Shown here: positions 35,917 to 44,098 of the stretch, in pieces
How the letters are laid out: each line of letters starts with the position of its first letter
How positions within the stretch are numbered: position 1 is the stretch's first letter
Origin: a bacterium
GTDB taxonomy: Bacteria; Pseudomonadota; Alphaproteobacteria; Rhodobacterales; Rhodobacteraceae
NCBI GenBank assembly: GCA_016124195.1
Contig: WGOE01000003.1
Span: forward strand, 62,001-126,000
Length of the DNA stretch: 64,000 nucleotides
Direction of reading: 5' to 3'
Translations under genes and position numbers: made by a program
Notes under the pieces: model-generated
Database searches by the model: none
What the model was told of the DNA's origin: nothing
Seen by the model: the letters and a program-made list of their open reading frames with translations, nothing else

Positions 35917-36492
35917 ATGACCAAGTTGATGACACGGCTGGCAACCGCCACCATGATCGCCCTCGCGGCAGCGCCGGCCTTCGCGGCCGAGGAAGGCCCG
36001 TTCTTCTCGCTGCGCAATTCGGAATTCGTGGTCGGCGTTGCCTTCCTGATCTTCGTCGGCGTGCTGATCTATCTGGGCGTGCCAGGCAAAGTGGCCGGGA
36101 TGCTGGACGCCCGCGCCGAGGGCATCCGCACCGACCTGAACGAAGCCCGCCTGCTGCGCGAAGAGGCCAAGACGCTGCTCGCCTCTTACGAGGCCAAGCA
36201 GAAAGAGGTGCAGATCCAGTCGGCCCGCATCGTGGCGACCGCCAAGGAAGAGGCTCTGGCCGCAGCCAAGCAGGCCAAGGCCGATCTGCAAGGCTCCATC
36301 GCGCGCCGGATGGCCGCCGCGGAAGAGCAGATCGCCTCGACCGTGAAAGCCGCCGAACTGGCCGTGCGCAATCAGGCGATTTCAGTTTCGGTCGCCGTGG
36401 CTGCCGATGTCCTGAAACGTCAGATGACCGCCGATCAGGCCGCCGCCGCGATCGACGCCTCGATCCAGCAGGTCGCAGCCAAGCTGCACTGA
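35917..36492 (+). CDS. atpF: F0 ATP synthase subunit b
   Basis: The 191-residue stalk subunit starts with a signal-like stretch ending AAPAFAAEEG. The membrane helix is EFVVGVAFLIFVGVLIYLGV (about 33-52), and the charged coiled coil that reaches F1 follows. It is the last gene of the operon, and a strong terminator follows. Confidence 0.95.
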   Translation: MTKLMTRLATATMIALAAAPAFAAEEGPFFSLRNSEFVVGVAFLIFVGVLIYLGVPGKVAGMLDARAEGIRTDLNEARLLREEAKTLLASYEAKQKEVQIQSARIVATAKEEALAAAKQAKADLQGSIARRMAAAEEQIASTVKAAELAVRNQAISVSVAVAADVLKRQMTADQAAAAIDASIQQVAAKLH

Positions 36493-36509
36493 AACCTGTA
36501 ACCCCATGA

Positions 36510-36539
36510 AAAAGGCCCGGAGCATGCTCCGGGCCTTTT
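36510..36539. terminator. Bidirectional terminator between atpF and the OmpA lipoprotein gene
   Basis: AAAAGGCCCGGAGC (36510-36523) and GCTCCGGGCCTTTT (36526-36539) form a perfect palindrome with A/T tails on both sides, serving both convergent units. Confidence 0.92.
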
Positions 36540-36555
36540 GCTTTGCCGACAGCCC

Positions 36556-37203
36556 TCAGCGCGGGCGGATGATGATCTCGACCCGGCGGTTCTGCGCCCG
36601 GCCTGCCGCGGTCAGGTTGGTGGCGACGGGCTGATCCTCGCCCCGGCCATAGGTCGAAATACGGCCAGCCGGAACCCCGGCGCCGATCAGGATATTGGCC
36701 ACCGAATAGGCCCGGCGCTGCGACAGGTCCATGTTCATCGCGGCGGCGCCCACGTTGTCGGTATGGCCGACCACCTCGATGGTGCTGGCCGGATAGGACA
36801 CGAGGTTGGCCGCGATCGAGCGAATCTCGCCCTGCAGGTCGGGCCGCAGCGTGGCGCTGCCCGTGGCGAACAGCACGTCGTCCGGCAGGTTGACCAGAAG
36901 GTAGCCGCCCATATTGGTGACCGTCACATTCGGATTGCCCAGACGGTTGCGCATGTCGGCCGCCTGCGCGTCCAGCGTGTTGCCGATCAGACCGCCGGCG
37001 AGCCCGCCCAGGATGGCGCCATGCAGCGCACCGTTCTTGTCGTTGTGGAACATGCTGCCCAAAGCCGCACCGCCCAAGGCACCAAGCACCGCCCCGTTCT
37101 GCGTGCGGTAATTCGGGTCCTGGATGCGGGTGGCAGGATCTTCACAGGCCGAAAGGCCAAGGGCTGCAACGGTGGAAAGGGCAATGATGGATCTGGATTT
37201 CAT
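36556..37203 (-). CDS. OmpA-family lipoprotein
   Basis: The 215-residue protein has a lipobox (ALGLSAC, Cys about 20) and a Gly-rich glycine-zipper region (GAVLGALGGAALGSM, about 36-50, and GAILGGLAGGLIGN). A C-terminal OmpA peptidoglycan-binding domain follows with EVVGHTDNVGAAAMNMDLSQ and the closing NRRVEIII. It is expected in the outer membrane, anchored to the wall, like YiaD-type proteins. GAGG is near the start. Confidence 0.9.
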   Translation of the reverse strand: MKSRSIIALSTVAALGLSACEDPATRIQDPNYRTQNGAVLGALGGAALGSMFHNDKNGALHGAILGGLAGGLIGNTLDAQAADMRNRLGNPNVTVTNMGGYLLVNLPDDVLFATGSATLRPDLQGEIRSIAANLVSYPASTIEVVGHTDNVGAAAMNMDLSQRRAYSVANILIGAGVPAGRISTYGRGEDQPVATNLTAAGRAQNRRVEIIIRPR

Positions 37204-37333
37204 GGTTCTGCTGCCTCGTTTTGACCAGGCCGAGTTTCCGGCCATGCGCGGGATTATACCAATCCGCACCGCAGGGTCACAGCCACCGGCAGACTTGCGC
37301 GACTTTCAGCCCATCACACTTGCGTTGGCGGCA

Positions 37334-38170
37334 TCAAGCCGCCGCTTCGGCGTCGTGACGCGCCGCCTCCCAAGCCAGAATGGCGCGCTTGACCGGCAGA
37401 CCCCAGTGATAGCCGCCAAGCCCCCCCGACTTGCGCAGCGCCCGGTGGCAGGGGATCAGAAGGCTGATCGGATTGCGCCCGACGGCCGTGCCCACCGCCC
37501 GCACCGCCCGCGGCGCGCCCACGGCGCTGGCCAGTTCCGAATAGGTGGTGACCTGACCGGAGGGGATGCGCAGCAGGGCCTCCCAGACCTTGATCTGGAA
37601 CGGCGCCCCGATGAGGTACAGGGGTGCCGCCTGCCCGCCCAGCGCGGCCTGGACCCAGGGCCGCAGCATCATCGCGTCTTCGACAAAGGTTGCATGGGGC
37701 CAACGCGCCGCCAGATCCTCCAGCGCCGCCGCCTCGCCCATGTCAGCGGCAAAGCCCATGCCGCAGATGCCGCGCTCGGTGCCCATCACCACAGCGCGGC
37801 CAAAGGGGCTGTCGAACCAGCCCCAACGGATGGTCAGCCCCGCGCCTCCCCTGGCATAGTCGCCCGGGCTCATCGCCTCCCAGGTCAGGAACAGATCATG
37901 CAGGCGCGAGGGCCCCGAAAGCCCGGCGGCCAGCGCGGTATCCAGCACGGTGAATCGGTCGGCCAAGAGCGCCTTCGCGTGATCCAGCGTCAGATATTGC
38001 TGATAGCGCTTGGGCGAGACCCCGACCCAGGCCGAAAAGACCCGCTGGAAATGCGCCGGGCTCATCCCCATCCGCGCGGCCAGAGCATCGAGCGTCAGCC
38101 CCGGCCCCGCCGCGTCAATCTCGGTCAGGGCGCGCGCAATCACGCCATAGTGGTAGGTGTCTTCGTGCAT
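37334..38170 (-). CDS. AraC-type helix-turn-helix fused to O6-alkylguanine-DNA methyltransferase (Ada-like)
   Basis: The 278-residue two-domain protein has an N-terminal AraC DNA-binding domain (LDALAARMGMSPAHFQRVF, about 25-43). The C-terminal MGMT domain carries the acceptor Cys in LLIPCHRAL (about 242) and the preceding GQVTTYSELASAVG. It lacks the N-terminal phosphotriester-repair Cys domain of full Ada. It may thus both repair O6-alkylguanine and regulate genes. ATG 38170 is preceded by GGAGG at 5 bases, better than the ATG at 38182. It is divergent from nth, another repair gene. Confidence 0.88.
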   Translation of the reverse strand: MHEDTYHYGVIARALTEIDAAGPGLTLDALAARMGMSPAHFQRVFSAWVGVSPKRYQQYLTLDHAKALLADRFTVLDTALAAGLSGPSRLHDLFLTWEAMSPGDYARGGAGLTIRWGWFDSPFGRAVVMGTERGICGMGFAADMGEAAALEDLAARWPHATFVEDAMMLRPWVQAALGGQAAPLYLIGAPFQIKVWEALLRIPSGQVTTYSELASAVGAPRAVRAVGTAVGRNPISLLIPCHRALRKSGGLGGYHWGLPVKRAILAWEAARHDAEAAA

Positions 38171-38272
38171 ATCCGCCTCCATGCCGCCAACATAGGCGGC
38201 CGCCCTTTCGCAAAACACCCGAATCCTGCGCAAATGCTTGCCCAAGGCGCCCCAAGCAGGCATATCCCCGCC

Positions 38273-38914
38273 ATGAGCGCTCAACTCCCCTATGCCGCCC
38301 TGCAAAGCGTGTTCCGGACCTTTCAGGCCCTGAACCCCGAACCCATGGGCGAACTGCACCACACCAATGCCTATACATTGCTGGTCGCCGTTGCCCTGTC
38401 GGCCCAGGCCACCGATGCGGGCGTGAACAAGGCGACCAAGGGCCTTTTCGCCGTGGCCGACACGCCGGAAAAGATGCTGGCCCTGGGCGAGGCCGCGCTG
38501 ATCGAACACATCAAGACCATCGGCCTTTTCCGCAACAAGGCCAGGAACGTGATCCGTCTCAGCCAGATGCTGATCGACGACTACGGCGGCCAGGTCCCCT
38601 CCTCGCGCGCCGCGCTGCAACGCCTGCCCGGCGTGGGGCGCAAGACGGCCAATGTCGTCCTCAACATGTGGTTCCACTACCCCGCGCAGGCGGTCGACAC
38701 CCATGTCTTCCGCGTCGGCAACCGCACCGGCATCGCCCCCGGCCGCGACGAGCTTGCCGTCGAACGCGCCATCGAGGACAACGTCCCCGTCGAATTCCAG
38801 ACCCACGCCCACCATTGGCTGATCCTGCACGGCCGCTATACCTGCACCGCCCGCGCCCCGAAATGCCGCCTCTGCCCGATTTCTGAGACCTGCCTGTTCG
38901 AGGATAAAACATGA
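38273..38914 (+). CDS. nth: Endonuclease III
   Basis: This bifunctional glycosylase/AP lyase removes oxidised pyrimidines. The 213 residues show the helix-hairpin-helix LPGVGRKTANVVL (about 118-130, catalytic Lys) and the catalytic Asp in VDTHVFRVGNR (about 142). The C-terminal 4Fe-4S cluster Cys pattern is C-x6-C-x2-C-x5-C (CTARAPKC to CPISETC). The stop overlaps the following kinase start (ATGA). Confidence 0.97.
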   Translation: MSAQLPYAALQSVFRTFQALNPEPMGELHHTNAYTLLVAVALSAQATDAGVNKATKGLFAVADTPEKMLALGEAALIEHIKTIGLFRNKARNVIRLSQMLIDDYGGQVPSSRAALQRLPGVGRKTANVVLNMWFHYPAQAVDTHVFRVGNRTGIAPGRDELAVERAIEDNVPVEFQTHAHHWLILHGRYTCTARAPKCRLCPISETCLFEDKT

Positions 38915-39894
38915 AGAAATACCACGTCGTCGGCATCGGCAATGCCATCGTCGATGTCTTCTCGGCCGCCGATGACAGTTTCCTGGAACTGATGGGCATC
39001 CAGAAGGGCATCATGCAGCTGGTCGAAAAAGACCGGGGCGAGGTGCTTTATGCCGCCATGAAAGACCGCGTCCAGGCGCCCGGCGGCTCGGTCGCCAACA
39101 CGCTGGCGGGGCTGGGCAATCTTGGTCTTTCGACCGCATTCATCGGCCGGGTGCATGACGATGCCCTCGGTCGGTTCTACGCCAGCCACATGGCCGAAAA
39201 CGGCACCGATTTCGTCAATCCGCCGGTGCCGGGCGGCGATCTTCCCACCTCGCGCTCGATGATCTTCGTGGCCCCCGATGGGGAGAGGTCGATGAACACC
39301 TATCTCGGCATCTCGTCCGAACTCGGGCCGCAGGACGTGTCCGACGATGTGGCCGGCGCCACGGGGCTTCTGTTCCTCGAAGGCTATCTCTACGACAAGC
39401 CCAAGGGCAAGGAGGCCTTCGAACGCGCCGCCAAACTGTGCCGGACCGCAGGCGGTAAGGCCGGCATCGCGCTGTCAGATCCCTTCTGCGTTGACCGCCA
39501 CCGCGACGATTTCCGCCGCCTGGTCAAGGATCTGGATTATGTGATCGGCAACGAACACGAATGGTGCTCGCTCTACCAGACCGACCTGTCCAACGCGCTG
39601 GAACAGGCCGCCCGCGACGCCGGGATGATCGCCTGCACCCGTTCGGGCCACGAGGTCATCATCCTGCGCGGTGAGGATCAGGCCGTGGTCCCGGTCAACC
39701 GCATCGTCCCGGTCGATGCCACCGGCGCCGGCGACCAGTTCGCCGCGGGCTTCCTTTATGGCATCGCCACCGGCCAGGACCTTTACACCTGCGGCCGGAT
39801 GGGCTGCGTCGCCGCGGCCGAGGTCATCTCGCATTACGGCGCCCGCCCGGAAACCGACCTCAAGGCGCTTTTCGCCCAAGAAGGCCTGATCTGA
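38911..39894 (+). CDS. PfkB-family kinase, probably adenosine kinase
   Basis: The 327-residue ribokinase-fold protein starts KYHVVGIGNAIVDVFSAADD. GGSVANTLAGL (about 54) contacts the nucleoside, and DATGAGDQFAAGFLYG (about 269-284) holds the anion hole and catalytic Asp. The order and length fit the alphaproteobacterial adenosine kinase-like group. Other sugar-kinase specificities are possible. It is coupled to nth by ATGA. Confidence 0.82.
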   Translation: MKKYHVVGIGNAIVDVFSAADDSFLELMGIQKGIMQLVEKDRGEVLYAAMKDRVQAPGGSVANTLAGLGNLGLSTAFIGRVHDDALGRFYASHMAENGTDFVNPPVPGGDLPTSRSMIFVAPDGERSMNTYLGISSELGPQDVSDDVAGATGLLFLEGYLYDKPKGKEAFERAAKLCRTAGGKAGIALSDPFCVDRHRDDFRRLVKDLDYVIGNEHEWCSLYQTDLSNALEQAARDAGMIACTRSGHEVIILRGEDQAVVPVNRIVPVDATGAGDQFAAGFLYGIATGQDLYTCGRMGCVAAAEVISHYGARPETDLKALFAQEGLI

Positions 39895-39903
39895 CCCTTC
39901 CAG

Positions 39904-39961
39904 CTTCATTCAGGCAAAAATACTCTGCGGGGGGTCTGGGGGGCGCAAAGCCCCCCAGCCG
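39904..39961 (-). repeat. GGAGTATTT repeat with GC hairpin, reverse copy
   Basis: Its reverse complement carries GCTGGGGGGCTTTGCGCCC, a CCC run and then AGAGTATTTTTGCCTGAATG ending in AAG. It closely matches the forward copy at 42947-43003. The G/C part folds as a hairpin (CTGGGGGGC...GCCCCCCAG). Confidence 0.8.
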
Positions 39962-39995
39962 GAGCCGCCGCGCGCCCCCTCGAACCGGCCGCGCC

Positions 39996-40814
39996 CTATT
40001 CGCCCAGCTTGGCGTGTACCTCGTCCAGATCGACCTCGCCCAGGGGCATCTTGTTGGCCGGATTGTCGAAGTCGTATCGGAACAGCTGGAAATCGCGCTT
40101 GTAGACTTCCCACATCAGATGCCGCGACAGATCGTCGAAATAATCCTCGACCGGATGGGCGCGCTTGGGCCCATGCCCCTCGCTTTCATTGAACCGCGGG
40201 ATGGTCTTGAGGTCGATGGCATGTTTCGGCTTCATCTTGCTGACTACCTCGGCCATGCCCTCGTCGAATTTCTCGGTGAAGATGATCTTGTTGTAGCGCC
40301 CGCCGTTGACGATGAAGGTCGAGACATGGCCCGCCATAGCCGACCAGTGGATATCGGGCTCCATCGGTTTCTTGAAGCGGATCGTGTCGCGGGCGAAGAG
40401 TAGAAAGCGCCGGAACGCGGCGATCTGGTCGAACTCCTGCTTGCCGTCGTCGCCGCCGACCTCGACCCCGTATTTTTGCACCAGCATCGGCACCATGTTG
40501 CCGCGATAGCGTTTTCCATTGCGCTGGATGCCGCAGACCTTGTCGAAAAAGCTCGACAGGATGCGGGTATAGGGGTTGCGCACGCAGGTGAAGGCATAGG
40601 TCTTGCGCCCCTTCACCGCCTTTTCGATGGCAGGCTGGCTGGCCTCCTGGCTCCACTTGTGCAGACCCGTGCTCGCGTCGTGAATGTCGCCGTCAAAAAA
40701 GCTGCCGTGGTCGGCGTAGTACATGATCTGCCCGATGGTCGAGCAGGCGCATTTCGGCACCACGCGGTACACGACGCTTTCACTTTCGGTCATCCAGGTA
40801 CCGGGAAAACCCAT
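39996..40814 (-). CDS. Sulfotransferase-family protein
   Basis: The 272-residue protein is of the membrane-free sulfotransferase family 2 type. The 5'-phosphosulfate loop is VVPKCACSTIGQIM (about 18-31). The 3'-phosphate contact is TCVRNPYTRILSSFFDKVCG (about 75-94), with the Arg and Ser of PAPS-dependent enzymes. The likely acceptor is a carbohydrate, because the divergent neighbour is a glycosyltransferase, but this is inference. There is no signal peptide, so it is cytoplasmic. Confidence 0.78.
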   Translation of the reverse strand: MGFPGTWMTESESVVYRVVPKCACSTIGQIMYYADHGSFFDGDIHDASTGLHKWSQEASQPAIEKAVKGRKTYAFTCVRNPYTRILSSFFDKVCGIQRNGKRYRGNMVPMLVQKYGVEVGGDDGKQEFDQIAAFRRFLLFARDTIRFKKPMEPDIHWSAMAGHVSTFIVNGGRYNKIIFTEKFDEGMAEVVSKMKPKHAIDLKTIPRFNESEGHGPKRAHPVEDYFDDLSRHLMWEVYKRDFQLFRYDFDNPANKMPLGEVDLDEVHAKLGE

Positions 40815-40964
40815 CTTCTGCTGCCTCCTTGGCGGCCATATGCCCCTTTGGCACCAACCGCGGAAAATCTACGGCGAAAAGAACAAACAAACTCTGTCTT
40901 TTCAATGTCCGATGGCGGTATTTATGACGGCAGCACGGGCCTGAACCCTCGGATCATTGTTCCA

Positions 40965-42542
40965 ATGGCGAAAATTGCCTACATTCTCTTGTGCCACAAG
41001 GACCCCGAGGGGATCATCGCCCAGGCCCAGCGGCTGACGGCGGTCGGCGACTTCATCGCCATCCACTTCGACGCCCGCGCCCGGCGCGAGGATTTCGAAA
41101 AGATCCGCAGCGCGCTTGCCGCCAACCCGGCCGTGACCTTCGCCGCGCGGCGGCTCAAATGCGGCTGGGGCGAATGGAGCCTGGTAGAGGCCACGCTCAA
41201 CGCGGTAAAGGCAGCGGTGGCCGCCTTCCCGCGCGCCACGCATTTCTACATGCTGTCCGGCGACTGCATGCCGACCAAGACCGCCGAATATGCCCATGAC
41301 TTTCTGGACGCCAACAACCGCGACTACATCGAAAGTTTTGACTTCTTCACCTCGGACTGGATCAAGACCGGCATCAAGGAAGAGCGGCTGATCTACCGCC
41401 ACTATTTCAACGAACGCACGCAGAAGTGGCTGTTTTACACCGCGATGGAATGGCAGAAGCGGCTGAAACTGACGCGCAAGGTGCCGGGCGATCTGCAGAT
41501 GATGATCGGCAGCCAATGGTGGTGCCTGCGCCGCCGCACTGTCGAAATGGTGCTGGAGTTCTGCGCCAAGCGGACCGACGTGATGCGCTTCTTCCGCACG
41601 ACCTGGATTCCGGACGAGACCTTCTTTCAGACCATCGTCCGCCATCTGGTGCCCGAACACGAAATAGAGCCGCGCACGCTGACCTTCCTGATGTTCACCG
41701 ATTACGGGCTGCCGGTGTCGTTCTACAACGACCATTACGACCTGCTGATCAGCCAGGATTACCTCTTCGCCCGCAAGATCAGCCCGGATGCCCGCGACCT
41801 GAAGGACCGGCTGGGCAAGCTTTATTCGGCGACCGGCGTGCGCTTTGGCATCTCGAACGAGGGACGGACGCTCTTCAAGTTCCTGGTCGGCCGCGGTCGG
41901 ATCGGCCGCCGTTTCGCGCCCCGCTTCTGGGAGACGGAAAGCTCGCTCGGTCGCCAGCGTACCCTTCTGATGGTGACCTGCAAGAAATGGCACGTGGCCA
42001 AGCGGCTGGTCGACCGGGTGCGTCAGGTCACCAACATGCCGGCCGTCGAATATCTGTTCAACGAGGCCGACACGCCCCTGCCCGATCTGGGCGGCATCCA
42101 GACCACGCTGGAAAAGCGCACCCGCCATCGCCGCGCGCTGGTGCGGATGCTGTTCGACTATTGGCAATCGGATGTGCTGATGGTCTGCATCGACCCGGCC
42201 AACACCGACCTCATGCAGGATTTCTACAACGACAAGGCCAAGGTGCGCCTGCTTGAGATCGAGTGCGAATTCAGCGACGACTATCTGATCGGCCATGCCA
42301 AGCGCGTGGGTCTGGCCGCCGACCGCACCCCGCGCGAGGTGCTCGACCGGCTTCTGCCGACGATCCGCTACGATGTGCGCTTTGAAAGCGACCGGATCCG
42401 CGACGCGGGCTTTCCCAATTTCTTCCAGTTGCGCCAAACCGACTCGGTGGACGAAAACAGCGTGCCGCTGGCGGAATTTCTTGATATCCCCCCCGAGAAG
42501 GCCCGCGAGATCGCGGGCACCCATTATCTGTTCGTGGATTGA
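40965..42542 (+). CDS. Core-2/I-branching-type beta-1,6-N-acetylglucosaminyltransferase
   Basis: The 525-residue protein begins MAKIAYILLCHKDPEGIIAQ. It carries the GT14-like core up to about residue 280 (RATHFYMLSGDCMPTKTAEY near 96-115, then GSQWWCLRRRTVEMVL near 182-197 and WIPDETFFQT near 213). The second half (about 290-525) is a separate domain I cannot name, with LLMVTCKKWHVAKRLVDRV. In animals this family makes branched O-glycans, and bacterial members act on surface glycans. It is divergent from a sulfotransferase. Confidence 0.8.
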   Translation: MAKIAYILLCHKDPEGIIAQAQRLTAVGDFIAIHFDARARREDFEKIRSALAANPAVTFAARRLKCGWGEWSLVEATLNAVKAAVAAFPRATHFYMLSGDCMPTKTAEYAHDFLDANNRDYIESFDFFTSDWIKTGIKEERLIYRHYFNERTQKWLFYTAMEWQKRLKLTRKVPGDLQMMIGSQWWCLRRRTVEMVLEFCAKRTDVMRFFRTTWIPDETFFQTIVRHLVPEHEIEPRTLTFLMFTDYGLPVSFYNDHYDLLISQDYLFARKISPDARDLKDRLGKLYSATGVRFGISNEGRTLFKFLVGRGRIGRRFAPRFWETESSLGRQRTLLMVTCKKWHVAKRLVDRVRQVTNMPAVEYLFNEADTPLPDLGGIQTTLEKRTRHRRALVRMLFDYWQSDVLMVCIDPANTDLMQDFYNDKAKVRLLEIECEFSDDYLIGHAKRVGLAADRTPREVLDRLLPTIRYDVRFESDRIRDAGFPNFFQLRQTDSVDENSVPLAEFLDIPPEKAREIAGTHYLFVD

Positions 42543-42546
42543 GCCC

Positions 42547-42930
42547 ATGCCCTCGACGTCGCACCATGCCTATGACCCTTCGAACATCTTCGCGCGCATC
42601 CTGCGCGGCGAGATCCCCAACAAGACCGTGCTGGAGACCACGCACACGCTGGCCTTCCACGACATTCACCCGCAGGCGCCGATCCATGTGCTGGTGATCC
42701 CCAAGGGGCCCTATGTGACCTTCGACCACTTCGCCGCCGAGGCCAGCGCCGAAGAGCTGACCGATTTCCACCGCACCGCCGCTTCGGTCTGCGCGATGCT
42801 GGGCGTGGCTCCGGGCGAGGGTTACCGCGCCATCACCAACGCCGGGGCGCATGGCATGCAGGAAGTGCCGCATTACCACCTGCATATCCTGGGCGGCAAG
42901 GTGATGGGCCGGATGCTGGGCCACGGCTGA
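42547..42930 (+). CDS. HIT-family nucleotide-binding protein
   Basis: The 127-residue histidine-triad hydrolase is of the HinT group, which cleaves purine nucleoside phosphoramidates. FARILRGEIPNKTVLE (about 14-29) and the triad VPHYHLHILGGKVMGRML (about 106-123) are clear. It starts 4 bases after the glycosyltransferase stop. HinT homologues are common and not specifically linked to glycans. Confidence 0.93.
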   Translation: MPSTSHHAYDPSNIFARILRGEIPNKTVLETTHTLAFHDIHPQAPIHVLVIPKGPYVTFDHFAAEASAEELTDFHRTAASVCAMLGVAPGEGYRAITNAGAHGMQEVPHYHLHILGGKVMGRMLGHG

Positions 42931-42946
42931 GGCGCGCCGCGGCCCC

Positions 42947-43003
42947 GGCTGGGGGGCTTCGCGCCCCCCAGACCCCCTGCGGAGTATTTCTTCCCGGATG
43001 AAG
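42947..43003 (+). repeat. GGAGTATTT repeat with GC hairpin, forward copy
   Basis: GGCTGGGGGGCTTCGCGCCC, then CCCAGACCCCCTGC, then GGAGTATTTCTTCCCGGATG and AAG. It is the inverted partner of 39904-39961. The pair brackets the sulfotransferase, glycosyltransferase and HIT genes. Confidence 0.8.
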
Positions 43004-43013
43004 GGAAAGAAGG

Positions 43014-43967
43014 TCAGGCCAGGACCCGGCGGGTCTTCCACAGGGACACCGCGATGCCCGATGTCAGGATGGCAGCGGTGATGCCCAGCGACAGGCCGGC
43101 GGGAAATTTCTCCCAGTCGAGCCAATCGGCTATGAACATCTTGGAGCCGATGAAGACCAGAAGCCCGGCCAGGGCATATTTCAGATAGGCAAAGCGGTGC
43201 AGGATGGCCGAAAGCGCGAAATGCAGCGCACGCAGGCCGAGGATCGCGAAGATGTTCGAGGTATAGACCAGGAACGGGTCGGCGGTGATGGCAAAGACGG
43301 CCGGCACCGAATCCACGGCAAAGATCAGGTCGGCGGTTTCCACCATGATCAGGGCCAGGAAAAGCGGCGTGGCGAACCACAGGCCCTCGCGCCGCACGAA
43401 GAAGCTTTCGCCCTCAAGACGCTCGGTCAGGCGCAGGCGGGATTTCAGCCAGCGCAGGATGGGCGTGTCGATGGGCGCGTGCTCTTCGCGGGCGAACAGC
43501 ATCTTGATGCCGGTCAGGATCAGGAAGCCGGCGAAGAGATAGAGCACCCAGTGGTATTCGGCCACCAGCGTGGCGCCTATCGCGATCATCAGCCCGCGCA
43601 GTACGATCACGCCCAGCACGCCCCAGAACAGCACCCTGTGCTGCAGGGCGCGCGGGATGGCGAGGCTGGAGAAGATCAGCGCCATCACGAAGACATTGTC
43701 CATCGACAGGCTTTTTTCCACGACGAAGGCGGTGAGGTACGAGGCCGCCGCCGGCGCACCCATCTGCCAGAAGATGAAGCCCGAAAACGTCACACCCAGC
43801 GCCACATAGACCGCCGACATGGCGAGGCTTTCCCGCACGCCGATCTCGCGCGCGCCCTTGTGCAAAAGGCCCAGGTCGGCGGCCAGCAACGCCGCGACCG
43901 TGGCCAGAAAGCTCAGCCACATCCAGACCGGGGTGCCCATGAAGGCAGTTGTCAGAAATTCCATCAT
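43014..43967 (-). CDS. TerC-family integral membrane protein (Alx-like)
   Basis: The 317-residue membrane protein has about nine helices and the conserved acidic membrane motifs VVEKSLSMDNVFVMALIFS (about 80-98) and MVETADLIFAVDSVPAVFAI (about 205-224). These are proposed to bind metal ions. TerC/Alx members are linked to manganese export and tellurite or pH response. AGAGG precedes ATG 43967. A hairpin stands in the upstream leader (44005-44024). Confidence 0.9.
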   Translation of the reverse strand: MMEFLTTAFMGTPVWMWLSFLATVAALLAADLGLLHKGAREIGVRESLAMSAVYVALGVTFSGFIFWQMGAPAAASYLTAFVVEKSLSMDNVFVMALIFSSLAIPRALQHRVLFWGVLGVIVLRGLMIAIGATLVAEYHWVLYLFAGFLILTGIKMLFAREEHAPIDTPILRWLKSRLRLTERLEGESFFVRREGLWFATPLFLALIMVETADLIFAVDSVPAVFAITADPFLVYTSNIFAILGLRALHFALSAILHRFAYLKYALAGLLVFIGSKMFIADWLDWEKFPAGLSLGITAAILTSGIAVSLWKTRRVLA

Positions 43968-44004
43968 CGACCTCTCTGTTGAGGCTCGATCCGGCATTGG
44001 GCCA

Positions 44005-44024
44005 GCATCGAGCGTACTCGATGC
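44005..44024 (-). promoter_or_regulatory. Hairpin in the terC leader
   Basis: GCATCGAG-N4-CTCGATGC is a perfect 8-bp stem with a 4-base loop, 38 bases upstream of the terC start. No T-run follows, and no known manganese-riboswitch core was recognised. Confidence 0.4.
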
Positions 44025-44098
44025 GGTCCGACATCACGATGCATGATCGTCAGAGGGGCCCGGCCCGCGCAACCAAGATGGGGGCGCGGCGCCGGGGT

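Noticed and set aside
40476-40964. Upstream extension of the branching glycosyltransferase
   Set aside because: This part is antisense to the sulfotransferase. The family sequence begins at the ATG at 40965.
43968-44098. Known manganese (yybP-ykoY) riboswitch before terC
   Set aside because: I could not find the conserved core loops by eye, only an isolated hairpin.
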